A DNA stretch of 7,826 bases from an uncultured Granulicatella sp. (GCA_938017885.1 CALIJD010000179.1:1-7826), one strand, 5' to 3'. Positions 1 to 5,151 are shown, numbered from the stretch's first letter. Numbers and translations: made by a program. The notes: a model not told the origin generated them from the sequence alone.

Positions 1-234
1 CCCCGCTTGATTTTGCCCGAGGTCTTTCAATAGAAGCGGCACGCCTCCAAACGGCAAACCCTCAAACGAGCGCGTCTTCGCTTCTTCCAGCGCCCGCTCT
101 GCTTGGATGTGAACAACTGCATTCAACTCGGGATTGAATGCATGGATTTTTTCTAAACTTTCTTGTACTAATTCAATCGGAGAGACTTCCTGATTCCTTA
201 CAGCCTCTCGCATCTCAATGGCGTCTTTCCACAT
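1..234 (-). CDS. Amidase-signature family enzyme, N-terminal part (runs off the left edge)
   Basis: Seventy-eight codons are visible, starting at ATG 234-232 behind a good SD (AGAGGA, 9 nt upstream). The protein starts MWKDAIEMREAV and continues with a helix typical of the family (PIELVQESLEKI, then NPELNAVV), followed by PFGGVPLLLKD at residues 61-71. In amidase-signature enzymes such as GatA and 6-aminohexanoate-cyclic-dimer hydrolase, the GVPxxxKD segment carries the Lys of the Ser-cisSer-Lys triad, here Lys70. The Gly/Ser-rich block with the two catalytic serines lies outside the window, so substrate and activity cannot be judged. It could be a stand-alone amidase or a GatA paralogue. It has its own promoter and does not look like part of a gatCAB operon, because no gatC precedes it. 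The protein should be cytosolic, as no signal peptide is seen. Confidence 0.85.
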   Translation of the reverse strand, partial: MWKDAIEMREAVRNQEVSPIELVQESLEKIHAFNPELNAVVHIQAERALEEAKTRSFEGLPFGGVPLLLKDLGQNQAG

Positions 235-259
235 AGTTCCACGTCCTCTCTACAGCTTC

Positions 260-288
260 ATTGTACAAGGAAAAAGAAAGAGGGTAAA
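260..288 (-). promoter_or_regulatory. Sigma-A type promoter of the amidase gene
   Basis: On the minus strand, TTTACC (288-283) and TACAAT (265-260) are separated by 17 nt and match the consensus at 4/6 and 5/6 positions. The predicted start lies about 20 nt upstream of the amidase ATG, leaving a short leader that contains the SD. Confidence 0.6.
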
Positions 289-334
289 GGGGCAGTTCGT
301 AAAGATTCTCTTTACTTTTCATTCTATTCCTAGC

Positions 335-357
335 AAAAAAGCGGTATTTCTACCGCT
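335..357 (-). terminator. Rho-independent terminator of the GNAT gene
   Basis: Read on the minus strand, AGCGGTA, a GAAA tetraloop (GNRA class) and TACCGCT form a 7-bp stem followed directly by a run of T. It lies 29 nt after the stop codon of the acetyltransferase gene, and the strand of the T run fits termination of that gene. Confidence 0.8.
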
Positions 358-385
358 CTAACTTTTAACGCTATATCCTAATGCT

Positions 386-1084
386 TCAAGAAGATTGTTG
401 TGAAAGGGAATGATACTGCAGCCCCTCTTCATTAAAGTTCTCTGGATGCAACCATTTTTCGAACCGTTCCTTTAGCTTGGGCCACTCTTGATCAATCATC
501 GAATACCAATCCGTGTCTCTAGTTCGCCCTTTATAAACAACGGCTTGTCTGAATCTCCCTTCATAAGTAAATCCTAGACGTTTTGCGGCACGCTTCGAAG
601 GTTCATTGAGCGCATCACATTTCCATTCATAACGGCGATACCCCATCTCTTCAAATACATACTGTGCCATTAAATATTGCGCCTCCGTGGCCATTCTGGT
701 TCGCTGTAACTCGGGTAAATAGGTCACCGATCCGATTTCGACCACTCGGTTTGCTCTATCGAGGCGCATTAACGCGAAGGTTCCCAGCGCCTTTTGGGTA
801 TTTTTATCCAAAATTACATAATAAAATTTGGAGGAATCTTGTAATAAACGCTCAAAAAGATCGTCCCATTCGGCTTCATTGGCAACCGAACTTCCCGCTA
901 AATACGTCCACATTTGCGCAGGAGTATCGGGCCCATAGACGGCATATAGGGCTTCTTTATGCGACTCGTTCAGCTTCTCCAAGCGCGTATATCTTCCTTC
1001 GATGCTCGTCGCCGTTGGAAGTCCCCCTGGAGTAAACCCAGGAACAGCTTCCCCAATCACTTGTCCGAATTCATTTGTTTTCAT
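386..1084 (-). CDS. GNAT-family N-acetyltransferase, RimJ/RimL-like
   Basis: This 232-residue cytosolic protein should transfer acetyl from acetyl-CoA to an amine. It has the Acetyltransf_3 layout: a leading strand with EGRYTRLEKL (29-38), a central strand ending at GTFALMRLD (101-109), EIGSVTYLPELQRTRMATEA (116-135) spanning the acetyl-CoA pyrophosphate loop, and the C-terminal signature ALNEPSKRAAKRLGF (158-172) followed by YEGRFRQ and TDWYSM (191-196). The usual RxxGxG/A loop is degenerate here (QRTRMA). The family includes ribosomal-protein acetyltransferases, but many members acetylate small molecules or antibiotics, so the substrate is unknown. About 30 residues precede the core domain, which is common in this subgroup. 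The SD is weak (AAGG, about 11 nt from the ATG). The gene is monocistronic, with its own promoter and terminator, although read-through from the upstream yolD-like gene is possible. Confidence 0.9.
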   Translation of the reverse strand: MKTNEFGQVIGEAVPGFTPGGLPTATSIEGRYTRLEKLNESHKEALYAVYGPDTPAQMWTYLAGSSVANEAEWDDLFERLLQDSSKFYYVILDKNTQKALGTFALMRLDRANRVVEIGSVTYLPELQRTRMATEAQYLMAQYVFEEMGYRRYEWKCDALNEPSKRAAKRLGFTYEGRFRQAVVYKGRTRDTDWYSMIDQEWPKLKERFEKWLHPENFNEEGLQYHSLSQQSS

Positions 1085-1134
1085 ATCTTCTTCTACCTTC
1101 TATCTGTCATTCTCATCACTTCTCAAAGTACCTT

Positions 1135-1143
1135 ATTATACCA
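1135..1143 (-). promoter_or_regulatory. Extended -10 promoter of the GNAT gene
   Basis: The minus strand reads TGGTATAAT, a perfect TATAAT with the TGn extension, about 50 nt upstream of the GNAT ATG. No convincing -35 box sits 16-18 nt upstream, which fits an extended -10 promoter. It lies in the 83-nt gap after the yolD-like gene. Confidence 0.6.
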
Positions 1144-1167
1144 CTTCTTTGTAAAAAAGAGGACTTC

Positions 1168-1536
1168 CTACTCTACTGCTTCCTCTTCTGTCTCCACTAA
1201 ATAGAGCTCCTGCAGGTCGCTTAAAGGCAGCCACCTTGCTTCTGTCTGCGACTCCACGTAGACTGCTTCGTCGCTCAATTCTACAGGCACACCCACCACC
1301 ATTTCATGCCCTTCCTTCTTCTTCATGCGAAAACATGCCAGTTGCCGGTGGACGTAGAGTTGTGTGAGGAGCGTCCATTTTTCCTCTTTCGTGAGGCGAC
1401 TTGTGTAATGCTCCTTCCTCTTCTCCTTGGCGATTTCACTCGTATGTTCGGACAAGAAGAACCCTTGCCACTTCGCCATGCCACGGTCTGTATATTCTCT
1501 GGTTGCTTTATACGGTAAATACATACGCATACTCAT
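1168..1536 (-). CDS. YolD-like protein, partner of the adjacent Y-family polymerase
   Basis: This 122-residue protein has the YolD hallmark near its N-terminus: YTDRGMAKWQGFFLSEHT at residues 15-32, matching the DRGxxKWxxFxLpEH pattern. A charged helical stretch (EIAKEKRKEHY) and a mixed alpha/beta remainder follow, with a very acidic tail (VETEEEAVE). YolD-like genes sit next to UvrX/UmuC-like polymerases on Firmicute chromosomes, plasmids and phages and are thought to assist or regulate the polymerase, somewhat as UmuD does UmuC. That role is inferred, since the family is not related in sequence to UmuD and I see no protease or LexA-like fold. The start ATG overlaps the polymerase stop as ATGA (1536-1533), so translation is coupled. 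An AGGAGG lies 15 nt upstream, inside the polymerase gene. Transcription should be SOS-induced with the polymerase. Confidence 0.85.
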   Translation of the reverse strand: MSMRMYLPYKATREYTDRGMAKWQGFFLSEHTSEIAKEKRKEHYTSRLTKEEKWTLLTQLYVHRQLACFRMKKKEGHEMVVGVPVELSDEAVYVESQTEARWLPLSDLQELYLVETEEEAVE

Positions 1537-2948
1537 GTCAATCCATCTAAACCTCCTGCCGAATGCCCTCCGACGAGCTGACTGCGCGCCTTCACACGGG
1601 ACGATTCCAATAGAGAGTTCGCCTTCAAGAGCGAGGTAAAGCCGAATTCATCGCGAATCGTATCGACAGCCTTTTGCAATTTTTCTTCCTTTTCGACCTG
1701 CTCGTAATCGTCGAACAATGAAAATACCGTAATCGCCTCATCCACGAGCCCTTGATAGGAAATCCCTACCCGACGTACCGCACCACTCGTATATTTCTGG
1801 CGAAACAAGTCCAATACCACTTCCGTCAGAGGCTTCGTTTGATTCGTGGGGTCGATTTTTCGTTGCGCCTGAATTGATTTTTTCTCCTCCGTTCTAGAGT
1901 ACCCGACATGAATCGATACACAAGTCGTCTTCTTGCGGACCCTGCGCAGGCGAACAGCCACTTGCTCAGCCATTTCTCTTAAAATCAACTCGATATCGCC
2001 CTTACGACGATAATCTTTCGGCAAAATTTGCGAGTTCCCGATCCCGTGTGATTTCACCTTGTAGGGATGATGGACATTGCTTTCATCGATGCCATTCGCG
2101 TGAAACCACAGCTCCACGCCCATAATCCCCAGATGCTTCTTCAGCAAATCGGCATCCGCATGCGCCAATTCCTTAATCGTGTAAATCTTCAGCTGGTTCA
2201 ACCGCTTTTCCATGCGACTGCCAATCCCCCAGAAATCCGTCATCTTCTCAATTCCCCAGACCTTCGTTTCCACGTCCTCGTACGACCAGTTGGCACGCAT
2301 ATTCTTCGCGTTCTTAGCTTCATTATCAAGGGCCAGTTTGGCAAGGAGAGGATTTGCGTTAGACATCCCAACCGTCGAATAAAGCCCCGTTTCCTTCCAA
2401 ATCGCCCGCTGAATTTGCGCGGACAAGAGATCTAATTTTTCCTTTCTAGAAAGCGTCGGATCCGGGAAGAAATAATTCAAAGAAGTCGTCAAGTCGACAA
2501 AGCCTTCATCAATGGAATACGGATAAATCTCACTCGTCGTGGCAAAGTTTTGCAAAATGCGCTGAATCTGCATATTGATCCGGATATACTCGGACATCCT
2601 TGGTGGAACAATGACGGTCGCTCTCGCCCAGGCCTCGATGAAACGCACGAAGGAAGCATCCGTGGGGAGCCCTTGACGCTCGGCCGTATAATAGGAAAAG
2701 CGACGCGTATGAATATCAAACGGCAAATCATAGGTTCGACCGACATTTTTTCGCCCGAAGACTTTCTTGAAGACAGGAGAAGACGCCAAAATGAGCCCTT
2801 TGCAATTATCCGCGCGACTCATCACACATAGCGAGGCTTTGAGCGGATGCAGTCCTCTGGCGATGCATTCAACGCTGGCATAGAACGACTTCATATCGAT
2901 AAACGCAATGTCGCTTCTTGGTTCCAAACTGTAGTCAATCAGACTCAT
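1533..2948 (-). CDS. Y-family translesion DNA polymerase (UmuC/UvrX-like)
   Basis: This 471-residue protein is an error-prone polymerase that copies past damaged bases. Palm motifs are intact: IAFIDMKSFYASVE (14-27) carries metal ligand Asp18 and the probable steric gate Tyr23, and YSIDEGFVDLT (144-154) carries catalytic Asp147 and Glu148. STVGMSNANPLLAKLALDNEAK (191-212) is the conserved finger/palm segment, FWGIGSRMEKRL (239-250) is the helix-hairpin-helix of the thumb, and residues from about 300 form the little-finger domain. The tail QLVGGHSAGG resembles that of Gram-positive UvrX proteins. The chosen start is ATG 2948, behind AGGGGGG at 8 nt spacing. An in-frame GTG at 3002 would add 18 residues but lies directly against an SD and is unlikely. 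The gene follows a 16-codon leader ORF and precedes the yolD-like gene, each joined by an ATGA overlap. A LexA box in the promoter indicates SOS induction. Its length is close to that of UmuC-like proteins (about 420-480). Confidence 0.95.
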   Translation of the reverse strand: MSLIDYSLEPRSDIAFIDMKSFYASVECIARGLHPLKASLCVMSRADNCKGLILASSPVFKKVFGRKNVGRTYDLPFDIHTRRFSYYTAERQGLPTDASFVRFIEAWARATVIVPPRMSEYIRINMQIQRILQNFATTSEIYPYSIDEGFVDLTTSLNYFFPDPTLSRKEKLDLLSAQIQRAIWKETGLYSTVGMSNANPLLAKLALDNEAKNAKNMRANWSYEDVETKVWGIEKMTDFWGIGSRMEKRLNQLKIYTIKELAHADADLLKKHLGIMGVELWFHANGIDESNVHHPYKVKSHGIGNSQILPKDYRRKGDIELILREMAEQVAVRLRRVRKKTTCVSIHVGYSRTEEKKSIQAQRKIDPTNQTKPLTEVVLDLFRQKYTSGAVRRVGISYQGLVDEAITVFSLFDDYEQVEKEEKLQKAVDTIRDEFGFTSLLKANSLLESSRVKARSQLVGGHSAGGLDGLT

Positions 2949-2995
2949 CGAACACGCCCCCCTTCTTGCGATGCTTCTGCTATGAAACGATTCAT
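2945..2995 (-). CDS. 16-residue leader ORF, translationally coupled to the polymerase
   Basis: The minus strand holds ATG 2995-2993, sixteen sense codons (MNRFIAEASQEGGRVR) and a TGA whose bases overlap the polymerase ATG (CGATGAGT, an ATGA junction). It has the best SD of the transcript, GGGGGAGG, with the GGAGG core 7 nt from its ATG. The internal codons GAA-GGG-GGG also supply the polymerase SD. The peptide has no recognisable domain. Its architecture suggests that ribosomes ending on the leader restart on the polymerase, setting or delaying polymerase output. The reading is structural only; no family match is claimed, and the ORF could be chance. Confidence 0.5.
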   Translation of the reverse strand: MNRFIAEASQEGGRVR

Positions 2996-3006
2996 TTTGC
3001 ACCCTC

Positions 3007-3043
3007 CCCCTAGAAACCTCTCTATAGCAACGTTTCTAAGGGG
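3007..3043 (-). promoter_or_regulatory. Hairpin in the mRNA leader of the polymerase operon
   Basis: In the minus-strand transcript, CCCC-T-TAGAAAC (3043-3032) pairs with GTTTCTAGGGG (3017-3007). This gives 11 base pairs with one bulged U and a 14-nt loop. The 3' arm runs into the SD of the leader ORF (GGGGGAGG begins at 3010), so the fold could limit ribosome access. No T run follows on this strand, so it is not a terminator. Confidence 0.6.
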
Positions 3044-3095
3044 CTTGTTGTTGAATTTTTTCTCTTTTAGTACCGAATCTGTTTGAACTACCTTA

Positions 3096-3125
3096 GTTAT
3101 AACACGAACATATGTTCTCTTTCAA
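3096..3125 (-). promoter_or_regulatory. Promoter of the polymerase operon
   Basis: The minus strand has TTGAAA (3125-3120), an 18-nt spacer and TATAAC (3101-3096) with an upstream TGT extension; both hexamers match at 5/6. The predicted start is near 3089, giving a leader of about 94 nt before the first ORF. The SOS box fills the spacer, so LexA binding would exclude RNA polymerase. Confidence 0.8.
3105..3118. promoter_or_regulatory. LexA/DinR operator (SOS box)
   Basis: The sequence CGAACATATGTTCT contains the fully palindromic core GAACATATGTTC (3106-3117), matching the Gram-positive SOS consensus CGAAC-N4-GTTCG at all core positions. It lies exactly between the -35 and -10 of the translesion polymerase promoter, the classical repressing position. 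It is about 75 bp from the MATE -35 box, so direct control of the MATE gene is less likely. Confidence 0.92.
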
Positions 3126-3127
3126 GC

Positions 3128-3147
3128 GAAAATCCTTCTCGATTTTC
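3128..3147. repeat. Small inverted repeat between the divergent promoters
   Basis: GAAAATC (3128-3134) and GATTTTC (3141-3147) form a perfect 7-bp inverted repeat around CTTCTC. It lies just upstream of the -35 of the polymerase promoter. No T run is placed to make a terminator. It may be a protein-binding site or chance in AT-rich DNA. Confidence 0.35.
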
Positions 3148-3169
3148 AAAAAATGAAGTCCCCAAAAAA

Positions 3170-3202
3170 GGAAATTCTTACAAGGAACGTTCTTGAATTT
3201 CC
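3170..3202. promoter_or_regulatory. Inverted repeat over the MATE -35 box, possible operator
   Basis: GGAAATTC (3170-3177) and GAATTTCC (3195-3202) are perfect 8-bp arms spaced by 17 nt; the right arm overlaps the -35 hexamer. A smaller near-palindrome, AGGAACGTTCTT, lies between them. Position and symmetry suit a repressor site controlling the exporter, but no regulator gene is in the window. Confidence 0.45.
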
Positions 3203-3221
3203 CCAAGCGTGCGAGTATAAT
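3193..3221 (+). promoter_or_regulatory. MATE promoter predicting a leaderless mRNA
   Basis: TTGAAT (3193-3198), a 17-nt spacer and a perfect TATAAT (3216-3221) are seen. Counting the -10 box as -12 to -7 puts +1 at 3228-3229, where A3229 is the first base of the ATG. The sequence between the -10 box and the ATG is only TTCCCTT, so there is no room for an SD. Confidence 0.75.
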
Positions 3222-3228
3222 TTCCCTT

Positions 3229-4581
3229 ATGAAAAAGACCGCTATTAACTTAACAGACGGACCGATTTTGCGGTCCATTATTACGTTTGCAATTCCAATT
3301 GTTATTTCAAATATATTCCAGCAACTCTATAACACTGCCGATATTATGATTGTAGGGAGGTTCCTTGGGCAGGATGCGCTGGCGGCTGTCGGGGCGACCG
3401 CAGCCATCTTTGAACTGATTGTCGGATTCGCACTCGGCGTCGGCAACGGGATGGGCGTTATCATCGCGCGCTACTACGGGGCCAATAACCATCGTCTCTT
3501 GAAACGCGCCGTCTCGGCCACCATCGTCATCGGAGCTGTTCTCAGTCTCCTCGTAGCTCTTGGAGGAACGTTTGGAATGTATCCACTGCTCGAGTTTCTT
3601 GGAACACCCGCTAGTATTATCGACCAGTCCTATGCGTATATCTCGATCATCGTGCTCGGGATTGCGGTGACGTTTGCGTATAATTTATGCGCGGGGCTGC
3701 TCCGCGCCGTTGGAGATAGTCAGGCCGCCCTTTACTTCTTGATTTTTTCAGCGGTGGCGAATATCTTCCTCGATATTTTACTCATTACAACGTTCAACAT
3801 GGGCGTTGAAGCAGCGGCTATTGCGACGATTATTGCTCAGGGCATATCGGCCGTTCTCTGCTTTATCTATATCAAAAAACGCGCCAGCTTCCTCATTCCG
3901 GCCAAAAGTGATTTTGTCCGCGACGATGAACTGTATTTAGACCTCATCAGCCAAGGATTAGCCATGGGCCTCATGTCATCCATCGTCTCTCTAGGATCTG
4001 TAATGCTCCAGTCCTCCATTAACGCGCTTGGACCGGTCATCATCAGTGCGCAAACTTCTGCCAGACGGATTTTCGCGTTCTCGACCTTGCCATTTGCGGC
4101 GATTGCAGCGGCAATGACGACCTTCACTTCGCAAAACTTCGGGGCCAACAAAGTGCACCGGATTGCCAAAGGGATTCGTCAAGGCAGTCTGCTAGCGTTT
4201 GGATGGGCGATTCTGGTCTGCATCATTTTATTCTTTGCGAGTCCATTTCTAAACGAACTCGTCTCTGGATCGAGCGACCCGCTTCTACTGGATAATGCCG
4301 CGCTGTATAATCGCATCGGCTCGCTCTTCTATGTGCCATTAGCGCTCCTTTTGATTTTACGAAATAGTTTGCAAGGACTTGGACAAAAGGTAACGCCGCT
4401 TGTGTCGAGTTTTATCGAGCTGGCAGGGAAGGTGCTTTTCGTGGTGTTTGTGATTCCGCAGGCGGGGTATCTTGGGGTGATTTTTGCAGAGCCTATTATT
4501 TGGTGCCTGATGGCCATCTATCTTTCCTACGCCTTCTTGCGTCATCCGCTCATTAAAGAAGTAAGGCATGAAATATTTTAA
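3229..4581 (+). CDS. MATE-family multidrug/toxin exporter
   Basis: This 450-residue, very hydrophobic protein should have about 12 membrane helices in two homologous halves. It resembles the DinF/YoeA-type branch of MATE exporters, which expel organic cations or other toxic compounds in exchange for Na+ or H+. The N-terminus (LTDGPILRSIITFAIPIV) leads into helix 1, and QQLYNTADIMIVGRFLG (31-47) is the family's strongest signature. The second half repeats the pattern around residues 220-300 (ISQGLAMGLMSSIV, then QTSARRIF). The length is normal and nothing looks broken. The chosen start is ATG 3229, which matches the family N-terminus. A TTG at 3193 with AAGGA 6 nt before it would add 12 residues, but it lies inside the promoter. 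Substrate is unknown. The gene is divergent from the SOS operon, and its apparent terminator lies beyond an inverted repeat element downstream. Confidence 0.93.
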   Translation: MKKTAINLTDGPILRSIITFAIPIVISNIFQQLYNTADIMIVGRFLGQDALAAVGATAAIFELIVGFALGVGNGMGVIIARYYGANNHRLLKRAVSATIVIGAVLSLLVALGGTFGMYPLLEFLGTPASIIDQSYAYISIIVLGIAVTFAYNLCAGLLRAVGDSQAALYFLIFSAVANIFLDILLITTFNMGVEAAAIATIIAQGISAVLCFIYIKKRASFLIPAKSDFVRDDELYLDLISQGLAMGLMSSIVSLGSVMLQSSINALGPVIISAQTSARRIFAFSTLPFAAIAAAMTTFTSQNFGANKVHRIAKGIRQGSLLAFGWAILVCIILFFASPFLNELVSGSSDPLLLDNAALYNRIGSLFYVPLALLLILRNSLQGLGQKVTPLVSSFIELAGKVLFVVFVIPQAGYLGVIFAEPIIWCLMAIYLSYAFLRHPLIKEVRHEIF

Positions 4582-4587
4582 AGCCAA

Positions 4588-4773
4588 GGGCTTCTATGGA
4601 CCTTCGCGGATATCTTCATAGTAAAGGAAATAACTGTACCGGCAAGAGCCTAGGTCTCTTTGCCTATCGAACTTCAAAGGGCGTCATGCTGATACACTCA
4701 ACTGACGCCCTAATTCATTTCGGTTACACTCGTTATTTCCATTACTATAGAATCCGCAAGGTCCTAGAAGCCT
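4588..4773. repeat. Long imperfect inverted-repeat element (MITE-like or structured RNA)
   Basis: The left arm 4589-4641 and the right arm 4772-4721 (read on the minus strand) share the ordered blocks GGCTTCTA, GGACCTT, GCGGAT, ATAGTAA, GGAAATAAC and ACCG. They differ only by short insertions and a few substitutions, so about 45 of 53 positions can pair. Between the arms lie two further hairpins: GGCAAGAG with CTCTTTGCC (4641-4664) and GGGCGTCA with TGACGCCC (4679-4710). The whole could fold as a long stem with two branches. No transposase or convincing ORF is present. Left and right flanks carry TATTTTA and TATTTTTA, a poor candidate for a target duplication. It may be a MITE inserted between the MATE gene and its terminator, or a non-coding RNA. 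It fills most of the 357-bp gap between the MATE and toxin genes. Confidence 0.6.
4679..4710. repeat. Hairpin inside the inverted-repeat element
   Basis: GGGCGTCA and TGACGCCC form a perfect 8-bp stem around a 16-nt loop. No T run follows on plus (TAATTCATTT), and minus has only CCCTTTG after it, so it is a poor terminator. It is best read as part of the surrounding structured element. Confidence 0.55.
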
Positions 4774-4811
4774 ATTTTTATTTTCTTCTTTAATGTGAAC
4801 GCCGCGAGAAG

Positions 4812-4845
4812 AAAAGGCTAAGCCATAGTCGCTTAGCCTTTTTTT
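4812..4845 (+). terminator. Strong Rho-independent terminator downstream of the MATE gene
   Basis: AAAAGGCTAAGC (4812-4823) and GCTTAGCCTTTT (4831-4842) form a 12-bp perfect stem with a 7-nt loop (CATAGTC), followed by more T to 4845. On plus it would end MATE or element transcripts and insulate the toxin promoter that follows. It has only four T on minus, so minus activity would be weaker. Confidence 0.85.
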
Positions 4846-4862
4846 CTGGTTGAAAATATCAA

Positions 4863-4880
4863 AACACCTATTCAACACCT
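4863..4880. repeat. Tandem AACACCT repeat at the toxin promoter
   Basis: AACACCT occurs at 4863-4869 and again at 4874-4880, one helical turn (11 bp) apart. The second copy overlaps the poorly conserved -35 region of the toxin promoter. This could be an activator-type site, or chance. Confidence 0.35.
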
Positions 4881-4899
4881 GCTTGTGAAGTGTTATACT
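4871..4899 (+). promoter_or_regulatory. Promoter of the toxin mRNA (RNA I)
   Basis: TGTTATACT (4891-4899) is an extended -10 with TATACT matching at 5/6. The -35 at 17 nt spacing (TTCAAC) is weak. The predicted +1 is A4906, which starts the mRNA with AGGC; this can pair with GCCT (4915-4918) as a 5' end helix. CCTC (4916-4919) can instead pair with GAGG in the SD. In pAD1 par, an upstream helix and a stem-loop at the same places stabilise the mRNA and hide the toxin SD. Confidence 0.7.
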
Positions 4900-4931
4900 T
4901 GTAGTAGGCAACTAGCCTCGTTAGGAGGTGA

Positions 4932-4970
4932 GGTTTTAGTGGAGGTATTTATTATCTACTTTCTTGCTCC
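4932..4970 (+). repeat. Upstream copies of direct repeats DRa and DRb
   Basis: GGTTTTAGTG (4932-4941) covers the toxin GTG start, and TATCTACTTTCTTGCTCC (4953-4970) lies within the toxin codons. Both recur in the same orientation downstream of the terminator. In par loci such repeats are where the convergently transcribed antitoxin RNA pairs with the toxin mRNA. Confidence 0.85.
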
Positions 4971-5034
4971 ATTACATGTGGGACTAATTTTAATATTAGT
5001 GGAGTATTTGCTGAACTCTAGCAAGAAAAAATAG
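4939..5034 (+). CDS. Fst-family type I toxin, 31 residues
   Basis: This small hydrophobic peptide has the Fst family pattern: one membrane helix containing LAPLHVGLIL (residues 9-18, the AP-xx-VG core), then EYLL and a charged NSSKKK tail. Fst toxins insert in the membrane and stop growth or kill when the antitoxin RNA is lost. The usual Trp near the end of the helix appears to be replaced by Tyr23. The start is GTG 4939, with AGGAGG (4923-4928) 10 nt upstream; no nearer in-frame start fits. The same SD can be hidden by the CCTC just before it. The mRNA (RNA I) would run from about 4906 to 5115, about 210 nt, which is the size known for pAD1 RNA I. The gene is flanked by two direct repeats, a shared terminator and a convergent antitoxin promoter, which together make the call firm despite the short length. 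Confidence 0.88.
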   Translation: MEVFIIYFLAPLHVGLILILVEYLLNSSKKK

Positions 5035-5070
5035 TTGTCTTAGCACCAGAACGTTAGATACCGTTTAACG

Positions 5071-5145
5071 AAAAAAAGAGCATTGGATCTTGACCATCCA
5101 ATGCTCTTTCTGGTTTTAGTGCTTTGAGGTATCTACTTCTCTTGC
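5071..5145 (-). ncRNA. Antitoxin RNA (RNA II) of the par/Fst locus
   Basis: A minus-strand transcript starting near 5145 would read through the downstream DRb and DRa copies and end in a 14-bp terminator hairpin with seven T. That makes it about 75 nt, close to the roughly 65 nt of pAD1 RNA II. Its 5' half is complementary to the repeats at the toxin start codon, and its 3' hairpin is complementary to the RNA I terminator. It should block toxin translation by pairing in trans. No ORF is present in it. Confidence 0.85.
5075..5109. terminator. Shared bidirectional terminator of RNA I and RNA II
   Basis: AAAGAGCATTGGAT (5075-5088) and ATCCAATGCTCTTT (5096-5109) form a perfect 14-bp stem. On minus it is followed by seven T (5077-5071) and is very strong. 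On plus it is followed by CTGGTTTT and is weaker. The RNA I loop CUUGACC contains UUGA, a YUNR U-turn motif; in pAD1 par the terminator loops begin the RNA-RNA pairing. Confidence 0.9.
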
Positions 5146-5148
5146 TCC
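5112..5148 (+). repeat. Downstream copies of direct repeats DRa and DRb
   Basis: GGTTTTAGTG (5112-5121) is identical to the copy at 4932. TATCTACTTCTCTTGCTCC (5130-5148) matches the copy at 4953 except for one extra base. GAGGTAT also precedes or overlaps both DRb copies. They are transcribed as their complements in RNA II. Confidence 0.85.
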
Positions 5149-5151
5149 TTT

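Noticed and set aside
664..1035. 123-residue plus-strand ORF
   Set aside because: Antisense shadow of the GNAT gene; no ribosome site and no recognisable motif.
1141..1170. Terminator after the YolD-like gene
   Set aside because: A run of T is present on minus, but the only stem I can draw is about 3 bp plus 2 bp around a bulge, overlapping the stop codon, which is too weak to call.
2949..3002. N-terminal extension of the polymerase from GTG 3002
   Set aside because: The GTG lies directly against the GGGGGAGG sequence with no spacing, and the family's N-terminal motif begins well after ATG 2948, which has its own SD.
3105..3118. SOS control of the MATE gene, as for dinF
   Set aside because: Some MATE genes (dinF) are in the SOS regulon, but this box is about 75 bp upstream of the MATE -35, and no second box overlaps its promoter.
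3193..3228. TTG 3193 as the MATE start
   Set aside because: AAGGA lies 6 nt before it, so it is not impossible, but the codon is also the -35 box of a near-consensus promoter and the added residues do not resemble MATE N-termini.
4596..4793. 65-residue plus-strand ORF
   Set aside because: It runs through both arms of the inverted-repeat element, lacks a clear ribosome site and has no protein-like features.
4684..4911. 75-residue minus-strand ORF
   Set aside because: It is opposite the inverted repeat, the terminator and the toxin promoter, and its composition looks like translated structured DNA.
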